Shown here: positions 10,308 to 22,101 of the stretch, piece after piece | Layout of the letters: every line of letters starts with the position of its first letter | Position numbering within the stretch: the stretch's first letter is position 1 | NCBI GenBank assembly: GCA_025175895.1 | Contig: CM046004.1 | Coordinates: 51,201,359 to 51,265,358, forward strand | From: Wurfbainia villosa | Lineage: Eukaryota > Streptophyta > Magnoliopsida > Zingiberales > Zingiberaceae | Length of the DNA: 64,000 nt | Reading direction: 5' to 3' | The notes under the pieces: generated by a model | Told to the model about the DNA's origin: nothing | The model's input: the letters and a program-made list of their open reading frames with translations, nothing else | Databases searched by the model: none | Position numbers and translations under genes: made by a program

Positions 10308-11518
10308 ATATAGAGATGCATTTGCAAGAGATCCCTCCTCTAGCAGCCTCTTTCGTAGAGGAGAGCTCTATCACTCTATTACCGTCCCAGCTAAGGGCCA
10401 TGGTAGATACAGCAGTATCTGAAGCTCTAGTAAGAGAAAGGAAAAGGACAAAATATCTCCATCCACACTCTGGTGAACCTTCTCAGAGGGAAAAACTACT
10501 TGAAAGACCTTCCCATGTCCCTCCACTTGGTCCTCAAGAGACTAAAATATCGCCAGGAGAAATACTGATGGGGAGAGCGTCTCAGTATCCTTTTCTAGTA
10601 GTATCGATGAGACATGAAGACCAGGGGGAGAGTCATTTCACCAGGGCACTTGAACCTTATGAGCCATGTCCCTTCACTGAAGACATTATGATAGAGCAAC
10701 CACCGTAACATTTTCGGGCTCTCTAGGTGGGGATGTACAATGACGCTTTTGATCTGGATGAGCACTTATCTCAGTTCGAAGGTGCTGCTTCCCTCTATTG
10801 CTATTCTGACGCCCTTAAATGCAGGGTTTTCCGCATCACTTTGGCTGCTTCAGCTCAAAGATGGTTTAAGTCTCTACCCTCTGGTTGCATTACATGTTTT
10901 GCTGATTTTAAGAGAGTTTTTCTTCAACAGTTTTCTAGTTGTAAAACCTATAAGCATGATGCTTCTATTTTGATTCATTTAAAACAAGAATCCTCAGAAT
11001 CTTTGAGAAGCTATATCCATCATTTCACCGCTACAGCCCGAGAGATACCCTCAGCCATGTTTGATCTCTTGAGGGTCTCTATCCCTCATGGGCTAAAGGA
11101 GGGACCATTTCTCAGTTCCCTATTAAGAAGGCCAACCACCAGTTATGAAGAGCTCCTGGGTCGTGCTGAGGAGTATATTAATGAGGAAGAAGGGTTGAAG
11201 GTAAGAAGGACAGAAAAGAAGTCTGCCTCTACCCCGACAGAAAGAATGGTCCTATCCAATGGGGAATTCCCACACGAGAATATGCAAGGTCTTTTTTGCC
11301 CAAAGTTCCTTGGATGAGACCACCGATGCTAGGAGTTCACCCTCTCCCTTCTTTGCGGCTTATGGCTACAGAAGCCTTACCCCCCTCCCCATCGCGGACA
11401 TGGAAGGAACGGGAAATGGAGTACGATCAGCAGGGTATCCTTCAACGCCCGATCAGATATAGAGGAATTCCCCATAATCCCCCAATCCTATTCTTTTGCC
11501 AATACCACACAGAGTATG
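10308..11518 (+). pseudogene. Tat gag (capsid) remnant
   Basis: One frame runs from about 10308 to 11317, broken by a single TAA at 10706. The N-part ends PFTEDIMIEQPP. The capsid part contains GMYNDAFDLDEHLSQFEGAA, KCRVFRITLAASAQRWFKSL and LLGRAEEYINEEEG, all hallmarks of the retrotransposon gag domain in Tat elements. After a stop at 11317 another frame continues to the CCHC zinc knuckle, whose first half (FCQYHTEY) ends exactly where E1 is inserted. The remainder (GHTINHC) follows at 24276. Without repair it cannot give a full Gag. Confidence 0.85.
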
Positions 11519-12449
11519 TGTTGGAATGTATATTGAAAGACTAGTTCTTTTTGTATGAACATTTTATTTTGGAATAAGAATCATATGATCATTGTTTGTA
11601 CTTTATATATTTATTATATGTGTGTGCATATTGTCTAATATTTTACATTGTAGATAACATGATGCTTGGTGTGGCACAGAAGATCATGTTATCAGTCCCT
11701 TGTAAAATATAAGTAGAGGCTCACAACTAAGATAGTTTTGGACAAACCATTGGCATGGTTGTAGTGTAGCTTGGTATTGTTTTGTCTTGAACATGGAGTT
11801 ACACTAGTACACTTAGGTGTATTGAGCAGGACCGACATAGAGGTGATTCAATTAATTGCTGACTACATAATTGAATTGGACCTCGGATATTATATTGTAC
11901 ATGCTCTTAATCCCGATATAATAACGGGCACATGTACTTAGTATTTATTTCTTTGATTTACCAAAGGGTGAGATTTAAATGGATTAAATCAATATGCCCG
12001 GTAAGTTGGAAAATAATATTATTTATATGGTGTGCCGTTGATTATAGGAGGAAACCGTGTCCTATATACTAGGTTGATGATGTCCCCTTGAGGAGCTCAT
12101 AAGGTTCATCATGTAAACCCAGCTAGTTGACTTAGTCAACATGATGATAAGGTTGAGTGGTACTACTCGAGGAATTAGATGTTAATTAATTGATGGTCAG
12201 TAAATCAATTAATTAACGGACATTCGATATCTTAAACACGGGGAGATGAATGTACAAATAATATATGGAGCCCATATTAATTTATGGGGGTTGGTGAGGT
12301 AGTTCAATGATGATCCTCTAGTGGAATGGAACATCATTGATGGATCAAGTTAGTGTGGTTCCGATCTATCGGGTGGCCAAGATCCAACTCCTCCTTATGG
12401 TCCCTATCGTAGCCTAATATAATCCTAAAGAAGTCTAGATCCAAGGATA

Positions 12450-12780
12450 TAAAACAAAACTCTAGAACCAACGGTTGGGATTAAATCCCTAGATCCGATG
12501 GTTGGGATGAAACCCTAGAACCAACGGTTGGGATTAAATCCCTAGATCCGATGGTTAGGATGAAACCCTAGAATCGACGGTTGGGATTAAATCCCTAGAT
12601 CTGACGGTTGGGATGAAACCCTAGATTCGACGGTTGGGATGAAACCCTAGATCCGACGGTTGGGATGAAATCCTAGATCCGACGGTTGGGATGAAACCCT
12701 AGATCCGACGGTTGGGATAAAACCCTAGATCCGACGGTGGAGATTAAATCCCTAGATCCGATGGTGGAGATTAAAGGAGG
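12450..12780 (+). repeat. 26-27-bp minisatellite in the E1 5' LTR (about 12 units)
   Basis: Units follow the pattern CCCTAGATCCGACGGTTGGG plus ATGAAA or ATTAAAT. About 12 copies are countable here, versus about 14 in the 3' LTR. The array lies immediately upstream of the LTR TATA box. Confidence 0.88.
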
Positions 12781-12794
12781 CTTAAGCCCAATTC

Positions 12795-12803
12795 TATAAA
12801 TAG
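12795..12803 (+). promoter_or_regulatory. TATA box of the E1 5' LTR
   Basis: TATAAATAG follows the minisatellite and is conserved in the 3' LTR at 23436-23444, marking the probable U3/R promoter. Confidence 0.75.
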
Positions 12804-13636
12804 AGGGCTTAGGTTGGGCGGCAAAATAGGTTCAATTTTGGAGTTAGGGTTTTAGTTTGGGCGGCTAGGGTTTGGAAGCAAAGTTTTGGGCGGCAACTCT
12901 TGGACAAGAAGCCGACGCCCATCTTCTTCCTTTTCTCCTTGGTGGCCGGCGCTCACTCCTTCTTTCTCTAAGCTTTGGCCGGCCCTCTTCCTTCTCCTTT
13001 GATCCTTGGTGGCCGGCGGTCCTCCAACAATTGGTGGCCGGTGCTTCTCCAACCAGGTGGCCGCGCGGCAACCTCTCTTCAAGGTTGGCCGACGCTCATC
13101 CCTTCGTTCCTTGGCCGGCGGTTGCATCAAACTCCCTTGCTTGGTAGCCGGTTCTAGAAAGGAAAGGTTTTGTTGGTTCTTCTCTTTGTTCGCAGCGGAT
13201 AAGGAAGGGAAGAACGCGATCTAGAAGGCTTCTACTCGTGAAGGATCTTCGCCCACACGTCGTCCACGAGGAGGATAGGACATACGGTAGAAGATCGTAA
13301 GGTATAAAGTGGTACAACTTTATTTTTTGATCTTAGCATGTTATTTTATGTGTTGATTATACAAGTGTGCGTATGTATATATTTTGTATAATCATGGACC
13401 CCGAAGACAAACACAAAAACCGGTGATCCGTCCGTCGTCTCTTCCGCGGCTAACCAACTAGAAGAGTTGTGTTGCTTGAACAACTAGTTTGTTCAAGCGA
13501 TCACTCAAGTTGTTAGCACGACGACGAATAGGTTGTGCTAAGGAAACTCATCCCATCCGGATTTGTTCTTTCATTGGTGAAAATTTTAATCCGGGGACAT
13601 GGGAGCCAATGAGTCTCCGAAGCAACTCCCTACATT

Positions 13637-13650
13637 TGGTATCAGAGCCA
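13637..13650 (+). other. Primer binding site of E1
   Basis: TGGTATCAGAGCCA starts two bases after the 5' LTR. It is the standard plant copia site complementary to the 3' end of initiator Met tRNA. Confidence 0.93.
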
Positions 13651-14329
13651 CGGTTTCCGATTTTGTGTGTTTTGGATTCGGTTACTTTCATGCACATATC
13701 ATATATTGAGTATGCCGGATAATAGTAGGATGTGCGTGTCACGCCCGCCCTTCCGGGACCCTAAATGTCCGGAGAGGCGGCGCGTGACGCAACCGTACAT
13801 ACATTACATACAGCGGAAGACTTTATACCTACTTCTTAATTCTCACAGCGGAAGACTTTAGACATACTTCTTAATACTTTTTTTTTCTTTTAAACATAAA
13901 CATGCGTTAACACATATATACATATATATATACATACTTCTTCTTCTTAGCATAGAGTATGCTTCATAGCGTGGATAGATACTTCTTCTTACTTCTTCTT
14001 TACTTCTTCTTCTTAACATAGAGCATGCATCATATATGTAGATACTTAGTGCTTAGTAAATTCATAACATCATCGTCATAAGGAGACATAAGTGAGGACA
14101 TGAATAGACATCTTTATCATAGGTAAACATGTTTAGACCTAACGGATCTTCTCCACCATGCCACTATCACACACATTGGCCCCTCCTGCTGCTCCCTTTA
14201 GTTTATCCATCCCTTACCCGTATCTCTGCGATCGAGGAAAGATAAACTATAAGCACATAGGCTTAGTAAGATCCTGTCCTACTCACTAAAACCATACATT
14301 ATCATTAATCATGGCATGCAACATTCACA

Positions 14330-15030
14330 ACATAGAAGCAATATAACATGTAACATACTTGGTGTCATCAACTTAACATGTAGCATAAGTAACGTAAGTG
14401 AAATATAGCATGGATCACTGTATCATCAACATAACTTGTAATGTATCTAACGTAAACATGTAAACATTCATAGCATATCATGAAGCATAACTTTCATAAC
14501 GTATCTAACGTAAACATGTAAACATTCATAACATATCATAAAACATATCCTTCATAACGTATCAAACGTAAGCATGTAAACATTCATAACATATCATAAA
14601 ACATAACTTTCATAACATATAACTTAACAATCATGGCATATCGTTTAACATAACATGTAACTTAACAATCATGGCATATCATTTAACATAACATGTAACT
14701 TAACAATCATGACATATCATTTAACATAACATGTAACTTAACAATCATGGCATATTATTTAACATAACATGTAACTTAACAATCATGACATATTATTTAA
14801 CATAACATGTAACTTAACAATCATGACATATTATTTAACATAACATGTAACTTAACAATCATGGCATATTATTTAACATAACATGTAACTTAACAATCAT
14901 GACATATTATTTAACATAACTTGTAACTTAACAATCATGACATATTATTTAACATAACATGTAACTTAACAATCATGACATATTATTTAACATAACATGT
15001 AACTTAACAATCATGACATACATATGCAAG
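14330..15030. repeat. Tandem repeat array, 38-bp and about 57-bp units
   Basis: From about 14611 to 15030 a 38-bp unit (GTAACTTAACAATCATGACA plus TATTATTTAACATAACAT) repeats about eleven times with few differences. The preceding 280 bases hold a looser unit around CATAACGTATCTAACGTAAA. Direct tandem repeats without spacers rule out a CRISPR array. Confidence 0.88.
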
Positions 15031-15119
15031 ATGCTTTTGAAAATATATATATTAGGTACGTAAATATAAATCTCAACATATTTGGGCCCGGCATTGTACC
15101 ACTTCTTCATTATCATAGC

Positions 15120-15400
15120 GCGCATCCCTAAATAGGCCCGAGGTAGCAAGTCTCGAACCTAATAGGTTTCTAGGCCCGAGTCTTATTCCATCGACCTAGG
15201 GCAATCGTCATAGCGTAGAAGCCCATCCTAGGCCCGAGTCTTACTCCATCGACCTAAGGCATCTTGGAGCCCATCCCGTACTAGGCCCGAATCTTATTCC
15301 ATCGACCTAGGGGCAATCATACATAGAAGCCCATCCTAGGCCCGAGTCTTATTCCATCGACCTAGGGCATCTTAGGAGCCCATCCCTTCTTTGGACCTTG
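15120..15400. repeat. Four loose repeats of a GGCCCGAGTCTTATTCCATC unit
   Basis: Units of roughly 55-70 bases carry GGCCCGAGTCTTATTCCATC, CGACCTAGGGCA and AGCCCATCC in order. They lie inside the solo LTR between two other arrays. Confidence 0.75.
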
Positions 15401-15464
15401 TTAAGGTCTTGGTACAAGCCATGCAGAAGGTAAAATACTTATATGCTTACTGTACTACATGTCT

Positions 15465-15880
15465 TATTAACATAGCATAGCATACTTCGTTTCATAACAC
15501 ATCATGCTTCATTTCATTAACATAGCATAGCATACTTCATTTCATACACCTCATGCTTCACTTCATTAACATAGCATAGCATACTTCATTTCATACACAT
15601 CATTCTTCATTTCATTTTCATGACATGGCATAATTCATTTCATACACATCATGCTTCATTTCATTTACATAGCATGGCATACTTCATTTCATAACAACAT
15701 ATCCTATTTCATTAACATAGCATGGCATACTTTATTTCATAACAACATAACTTATTTCATTAACATAGCATGGCATGCTTCATTTCATAACAACCTAACT
15801 TATTTCATCAACATAGCATGACATACTCTATTTCATAACAACATAACTGATTTCATTAACATAACATAGCATACAATTCA
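15465..15880. repeat. About seven repeats of a roughly 60-bp AT-rich unit
   Basis: Each unit contains TTAACATAGCATAGCATACT and TCATTTCATAACA-like words, with variable spacing. Confidence 0.75.
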
Positions 15881-15894
15881 TGGTATGGACTTCA

Positions 15895-16680
15895 TTGTAC
15901 CCTAAAGACCCAAGGTGGCCGAATGGTCCATGTAGGGCCTTTAGGTTTAACTTTGACCTAATCCCCTTTTTAAACCTTAACCTCATCATCTAGTTACAAA
16001 ACATAGTATGAAACTTCATTGAAACCCTATGGTGGGGTTTGGCCGAATAGGTCTTGTTGTTCCTTAGGGTTAGCTTTTGTTCTAATCCATTTTAAACCCT
16101 AAAATCATCATCTAGTTCCCATAGTATGGCATGGAACTTCATTGAAACCCTAAAATAGGGTTTGGCCGAATAGAACTAAAGTGTTCATTAGGGTTAGCTT
16201 TTGTTCTAACCCACTTTAAACCCTAAAATCATCATCTAGTTCCCATAATATGGCATGGAACTTCATTGAAACCCTAAAGTAGGGTTTGGCCGAATAGAAC
16301 TAAAGTGTTCATTAGGGTTAGCTTTTGTTCTAACCCACTTTAAACCCTAAAATCATCATCTAGTTATAAACATAGCATAAACATAGCATAGAGCTTCTTT
16401 GAGACCCTAGTTCATGACTTGGCCGAATGGGTCATGGAGGCCTCTAGGGTTAGGTCTTTACCCTAATCCCTATAACATGCTAACATCATCACTTGCAAGC
16501 AAAAACAAGATATAACTTCAATAAAACACTAGCAAACCTCATGTTGGCCGAATGGTTCATAGGGTTTCCTAGGTTTAACTTTTGACCTAATCCATTTTAA
16601 GCCCTAACATCATCATCTAATTACAAAAGCATGGCATACAACTTCATGGAAACCCTAGATCATATCTTGGCCGAAAATAA
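15895..16680. repeat. About six repeats of a roughly 120-bp unit with GTTTGGCCGAAT
   Basis: Units contain CTTCATTGAAACCCTAAA, GGGTTTGGCCGAATAG, GTTAGCTTTTGTTCTAA and AAAATCATCATCTAGTT in the same order. The second to fourth copies (about 16020-16370) are nearly identical. Confidence 0.8.
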
Positions 16681-17039
16681 CTATATAGATTTCTTTTATA
16701 AAACGTCAACCGAAGCTACTCGTATGCAGGTGAGGGATACTTACATCCTTCGCGTTGCTTTTGGTGGAGAAGACAACCTAAAGAACCAACCTAGCCCTAG
16801 CTTTCTTGCTTGGATGAGGCTCGGCCAAAAGAGGGAAATGGAGAGGGAAGCCTTGGAATTTCGGTGAGAAGAGGAAGAGAAGAAGAGAGGAAGTAAACAA
16901 TTTCAATCTTCCCTCTTCTTTATAAAGGGGGGAGGAAGAGAAGTTCCTCTTTTCCTTTTCTATGCCTCTTCATTTACCCTTAGTTCCATTTATCTATAGT
17001 TCCCCCCCTTTCCTTAATCATACAATCCTATTGGGCTTA

Positions 17040-17098
17040 TGGTTAGTGGGTACATCAATAGGGCTTGGCTATCTCTAGAGGTCTGGAGTTCAATTCCT
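17040..17098 (+). other. tRNA-like A-box/B-box pair in the solo LTR
   Basis: TGGTTAGTGGG (17040) and GAGTTCAATTCC (17087) match degenerate Pol III A and B boxes about 47 bases apart, as in tRNAs and tRNA-derived SINEs. No cloverleaf or anticodon arm is evident. It may be chance or an old SINE remnant. Confidence 0.25.
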
Positions 17099-18184
17099 AG
17101 GTCTTGTATCCATTTTTGGCTTATTTTCTTTTGTTTTGGAAAAAGGCCTACATAAAGCCCATTATCATCAAGCCAAAAATTCTTGTAAAATTGCTAGGAA
17201 TTTTACGGGCGTTACAGTGCGTAGGCTAACTTTTTGGTTGCAGACATAAGATCCGACTATTATGGCTATTTGGTTGTATGTGATTGTTTTGTGTGTGATT
17301 GTATGTATATTATTTGAATCCTCGGGGTTGACGAGGCTAGATTAGTATTTAATTTTTGTAATTAAATACGACATTGTTTAGTCGTTCATTTTAGTTTACT
17401 TTCGAAATAGATTATTTGTACACTCCTTCGTAGAGTATATGATCGATGGATGTAAATTAAAATGATTTATCTCGGCCCGGATCTCTTTGGTGACTTGCGC
17501 ACGGGAAAAGATGGAGCGGACGAGGTGGCGACACGACGGGATGCGTATTGGAGAACAATGCCATAATAGTTGGAAAAATTCTGTTTTTTTCCATATTTAT
17601 TGCTTATTTGTTTTATATGCATGTTGTGTATGCTTTAAAATTCCTTGATTTCAATTTACTAAGTGGGAGAGGGATATTTTAATTAATTCCCGCGGCCTCC
17701 ATTACAATTTGACGTGTGATGCAACAAACTTGCGCATTGGCTCTGAGTGCCTTCCTCCCCATCGGATGGGTTTGCTTGCAAATCATTAGGTCAAATAATG
17801 GATATAGGAAATTATTTAGGAGCGTGTGTACTTCCCCATCGGTAAGACACATAATCCGAAATAATTCCCTTAGTATCGTGTAATGGTGCACACTTAGATG
17901 CAAATAAAAGTATCCTCCCCATCGGAGTCACTGCTTTTATTTGTAGGGCTAAAGAGGAAGCAACTATTAATTTTATTTGTCAAAAAGTAAGGTTGACAAG
18001 ATAATAAAATTAATGGGTAAAACCTCCTCTTACAAATGTAGAATTCGTATACGTCCACACTATCGTGGCATGCGATATTCTCGGTGTTTGGAGGTGTTGG
18101 TTGATTTCGGGATTTTATTGTTTTGAGGAATCAATAATATTTGAAATCTAATATTTTGATCATTGTGATTTTTAGGATTTTCAA

Positions 18185-18960
18185 ATGGCTTTCAACCCAC
18201 TTGCTGTGATTTTAAAAGAAAATAAGTTTACTGGACCAAACTACATTGATTGGAAAAGAAATCTGGATATTGTCTTAACTGCGGAGGAGTACAAATTTGT
18301 ACTCTTCTAGGTATGTCCTCCTAAGCCCTCCGATGACTCTGATGAAAAGGAGAAAGAACGCTATAAGAAATAGGTCAAGGCAGATGAGATGGCGCGGTGT
18401 TACATTTTGGCATCTATGTCAAATGTGCTGCAACATCAGCATCAGGCCATAGCCACAACTTATGACATGATGTTCAATCTCAAGGAACTTTTCGGACATC
18501 AGAGTAGGGCGGCTAGACAGGAGGCAATGAGAAACTTGATGACGACCACCATGATCGAGGGAACACCCGTTAGGGATCATGTTCTCAAGATGATGGCTCA
18601 TCTTAATGAGATGGAAGTCCTCGGAGCTGAGATCGATGGGGAAACTGAGGTCGATATCATTCTCCAGTCTCTGCCTAGGAGTTTTGAGCAGTTCCGCCTC
18701 AACTACAATATGAATAAGAGGTTGTATTCTGGCATGGAGCTTCACTGTAACTCCAAAGCGCAGAGGGACTTTTTCGTCAAAGTGCTCAAGCCATGGTCGC
18801 TCAGAAGGTTTCTTCCTCTAAACCGAAAGGTAAGAAGAAGAAGAAGCAAGGTGGAGCGAAGAAGGTGGCAGTGGGACCTCTTTGGAGTGAAGAAGCCGAA
18901 AAGGCAAGTGCTTCACTTGCAAGCAGATCGACATTGGAAGCGGACTGTCCTCGCCAAAGA
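18185..18960 (+). pseudogene. E1 gag remnant
   Basis: The frame starts MAFNPLAVILKENKFTGPNY followed by IDWKRNLDIVLTAEEYKFVL, typical of copia Gag. Two in-frame stops lie at 18308 and 18371, and the capsid part then runs open from 18389 to about 18730. Frame shifts follow. The CCHC zinc knuckle (KCFTCKQ..HWK.DCP) is recognisable around 18905-18955 but split between frames. Confidence 0.85.
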
Positions 18961-19019
18961 ACAAAGGTATATCTTCTTGTTTAGTTGTTGAAACATGTTT
19001 AGATTATCTACCAAAGGTC

Positions 19020-20446
19020 CTGTGTAGATACAGAGCCACTCGATCATGTCTGCAATACTTTGCAGGGTTCCAGAAACCCGACGACTAGCCGAGGGAGAGA
19101 TTACCGCCTTCATGGGCAATGCTTCAAAGGTGGCGGCTATCGGGGGAGACGTTTATTTATCTTTTGATAGGAATAAAATTTTGGTTTTAAGAAATTGTCT
19201 TTATGTACCTACTTTTAGAAAGAATTTAATTTCAGTTTCTAAAGTGTTTATGGATGGATATTCTGTTTCTTTTAATGACAAAGTGGTTATAAAAAGGAAT
19301 AGGAGATTATCTGTTCTGGTACATTGGTTGGCAATTTATATACTCTGGAACCGAAAACTCCCACGATGCATATAGAAATCAATAACTCATCTTCTAAGTC
19401 TAATAAGAGAAAAGAACCTTCGCAAATGAACCAAACATATCTTTGGCATCTAAGGCTTGGTCATATTAACCTAAGCAGAATTCAAAGGTTGATAGCTGAT
19501 GGACCTTTAGGTTCATTAGTGGAGGATCTCCCAACCCGCGAATCTTGCTTGAAGGTAAAATGACCAAGAGGCCTTTCAAGGCCAAGGGTATAGAGCCAAA
19601 GATGTGTTAGGAATTGGTTCATTCGATTTGTGCGGTCCTATGTCTATCCAGCAAGAGGTGGTTTTGAATATTTCGTCTCTTTTATAGACGATTATTCAAG
19701 ATATGGATACATTTACTTGATGCGCATAAGTCCAATGCTTTGACAAGGTTCAAAGAATTCAAGGTCATGATGGAGAACCGCCAAGGTAAAAGTATCAAGA
19801 CATTACGACCGATCGTGGTGGCGAGTACCTCTTGGGAGAGTTTAGGAGTTACTTATCGAGGTCGATTCAATCCCAATTGTCCGCACCGCACACCCTACAG
19901 AATGGTGTGGCGGAGCGAAGGAATAGGACTCTCATGGAGATGGTCGATCGATGATGAGTTATTCGAGTTACCGATTCGCTCGGGGTTTGCTCCGGAAACA
20001 ATAAAGACACATTCTGAACTTGGTTCCATCTAAGTCAGTACCCTCTACTCCCACAGAGTTGTGGACTGGGCAAAAGCCTAGTCTAAGACATATTCGGATT
20101 TGGGGTAGTCCAGCACATGTGCTAAAGGGAGATGCTGGTAAGTTGGAATCTCGTACAGAAGTACGCTTGTTTGTTGGCTACCCTAAGGGAACGAAGGGTG
20201 GTTTATTCTATAGTCCAAGAGATTAGAAGGTGATCGTGAGTACGAATGCCAGATTTCTAGAGGAGGACTATGTGATGAACCACAAGCCCACGAGTAGGAT
20301 TGTTCTTGAGGAGTTAACAGGGGAAGTCCCGACTTCAGTACCACCGATACAAGAGGAGATGCCACAAGTCACTGCACTGCGTGTCACATAGTATACACAG
20401 GAGGCACCTCGTCATAGTGGGAGGGTTGTTAGACAACCCGAGAGAT
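19020..20446 (+). pseudogene. E1 protease and integrase remnant
   Basis: The protease region lacks the expected D-S/T-G triad, reading VDTEPLDHVCN, though downstream motifs (LRNCLYVPTFRKNLISVSK) remain. The integrase zinc-binding region HLRLGHINLSRIQRLIADG is followed by pieces of the catalytic core in shifting frames (SFIDDYSRYGY; GGEY-like). The GKQ-like C-terminal part IRIWGSPAHVLKG follows from 20085. Several stops and frameshifts (for example near 19560 and 20224) abolish function. Confidence 0.8.
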
Positions 20447-22070
20447 TCATGTTTTTGGGAGAGTCTTCGGACTTAGTCCCTGGTGAACATGAACCGGATC
20501 CCTGGACATATGACGAGGCACTCCAAGATAGAGATGCGGTATCTTGGCAAAGTGCGATGAATTCAGAGATAGAATCTATGGAATCTAATCAAGTCTGGGA
20601 GCTAGTAGAGCCACCCGATGGTGTAAAAGCCATTGGATGCAAGTGGATCTACAAGAGAAAGAGAGGAGTGGACGGGAAGGTTGAGATCTTCAAAGCTAGG
20701 CTTATCGCGAAAGGGTATACTCAGAAAGAGGGTATCGATTATGAGGAGACCTTTTTGCCGGTAGCTATGCTTAAGTCTATCCGGATTCTCTTATCTATAG
20801 CTGCTCATATGGATTATGAGATTTGGTAGATGGATGTCAAGACAGCTTTCCTTAACGGAAGTCTTGAGGAGAACATCTATATGCAACAACCAGAGGGATT
20901 CATTGCTAAAGGCAAAGAGCATCTTGTATGTAAGCTTAATCGGTCCATTTATGGATTGAAGCAAGCTTCTAGATCTTGAAACATCCGCTTTGATGAGGTA
21001 ATCCAGTCATATGGATTTATTCAAAGTCCGGATGAGCCTTGTGTATACAAGAGATGTGACGGAAACGTAGTGGTGTTTCTTGTACTATACGTAGATGACA
21101 TTTTGTTAGTTGGCAACAATATCAAAGTGTTATCAGACGTAAGGGTATGGTTATCCAAACAGTTTGACATGAAGGACTTGGGAGAAGTGGGACACATCCT
21201 TGGGATCAAAGTTATAAGGGATCGCAAGAAAAGGATGTTGTGCTTATCTCAAGCTTCATACATTGACACTATCCTTGCTCGTTTTAGCATGCAGAACTCT
21301 AAGAAAGGTTTTCTACCTTTTAGGCATGGAGTTCCTTTATCTAAAGAGATGTGTCCCAAAACATCAAAGGAGATAGAGGACATGAAGGCAGTTCCTTATG
21401 CTTCGGCAGTAGGAAGCCTTATGTATGCTATGCTATGTACGAGACCGGATATCTTCTTTGCCATGGGCATGGTTAGCATATATTAGAGTAATCCTGGACA
21501 GGGACATTGAACTGCGGTAAAGCATATATTGAAGTACCTGAGAAGGACTAGGGATTATATGCTGGTTTATCGGGCAGATCAATTAGTCCCTGTGGGTTAC
21601 ACGGATTCGGATTTCCAATCAGATAGGGACAAGAGTAAGTCTCCCTCGGGGTTTGTGTTTACTTTTGGAGGTGGAGCCATAGTATGAAGGAGTGTCAAGA
21701 AGAAATGCATGGCGGACTCTACCATGGAAGCTGAGTATGTGGCAGCCTCTGAGGCAGCCAAGGAAGCTGTATGGCTCAGGAACTTCTTGATGGACTTGGA
21801 TGTGATTCCTGGTTTGCACAGAACTATCACAATTTATTGTGATAATAGTGGTGCAGTTCCAAACTCGAAGGAACCACGAGCCCATAAGGCGAGTAAACAC
21901 ATAGAGCGCAAGTACCACCTTATACGAGAGATTGTAAAGCGAGGAGAAGTTGCTGTCGCCAAGATTGCATCAGAGGATAACCTGGCGGATCCATTCACTA
22001 AGGCCCTTCCAGCGAAAGCGTTTGATAGGCATGTGGAGGACATGGGGATCAGATGTATGGCGAGGTGATG
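20447..22070 (+). pseudogene. E1 reverse transcriptase and RNase H remnant
   Basis: RT starts near NQVWELVEPPDGVKAIGCKW and keeps its catalytic box YVDDILLVG (21088-21114). Stops interrupt it at 20827 (just before MDVKTAFLNG), near 20978 and at 21484. RNase H retains TMEAEYVAASEAAKEAVWL and IYCDNSGAVPNSKEP, and the protein ends HVEDMGIRCMAR at 22068. The domain order PR-INT-RT-RH confirms Ty1/copia. It is the best preserved part of E1 but still broken. Confidence 0.88.
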
Positions 22071-22086
22071 ACGGCAGTAGTCTTTA

Positions 22087-22101
22087 GTATAAGTGGGAGA
22101 T
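22087..22101 (+). other. Polypurine tract of E1
   Basis: GTATAAGTGGGAGAT lies directly before the 3' LTR. It is the usual plant copia PPT form, AGTGGGAGATTG. Confidence 0.88.

Larger units (their letters stand above)
11519..13634 (+). repeat. 5' LTR of E1
   Basis: The 2116-bp LTR is bounded by the TSD on the left and by the PBS two bases after its right end. It holds a 26-27-bp minisatellite with about 12 units (12450-12780), a TATA box (12795-12803) and a GC-rich transcribed part with repeated GGTGGCCGG words (12945-13150). Short open frames on either strand here have no recognisable product. Confidence 0.92.
13737..17216. mobile_element. 3.48-kb solo LTR inside the E1 leader
   Basis: The segment begins TGTCACGCCC and ends GGGCGTTACA, a near-perfect 10-bp terminal inverted repeat. 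It is flanked by the 5-bp duplication GTGCG (13732-13736 and 17217-17221). The E1 leader reads through once the insert is removed. No coding domain, PBS or second LTR is present, so it is best read as a solo LTR. The ends and length suggest a chromovirus such as Tekay/Del, though the lineage is only inferred. Almost the whole interior is tandem repeats of several unit sizes. Confidence 0.8.

Noticed and set aside
12852..13317. Open frames on both strands in a GC-rich part of the E1 LTR (also 23672-23953)
   Set aside because: They overlap each other on opposite strands, consist of repeated GGTGGCCGG words and lie inside an LTR; composition explains them.
14611..15030. Regular array that could be mistaken for CRISPR
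   Set aside because: Units are contiguous 38-bp tandem repeats with no unique spacers and lie in plant DNA.
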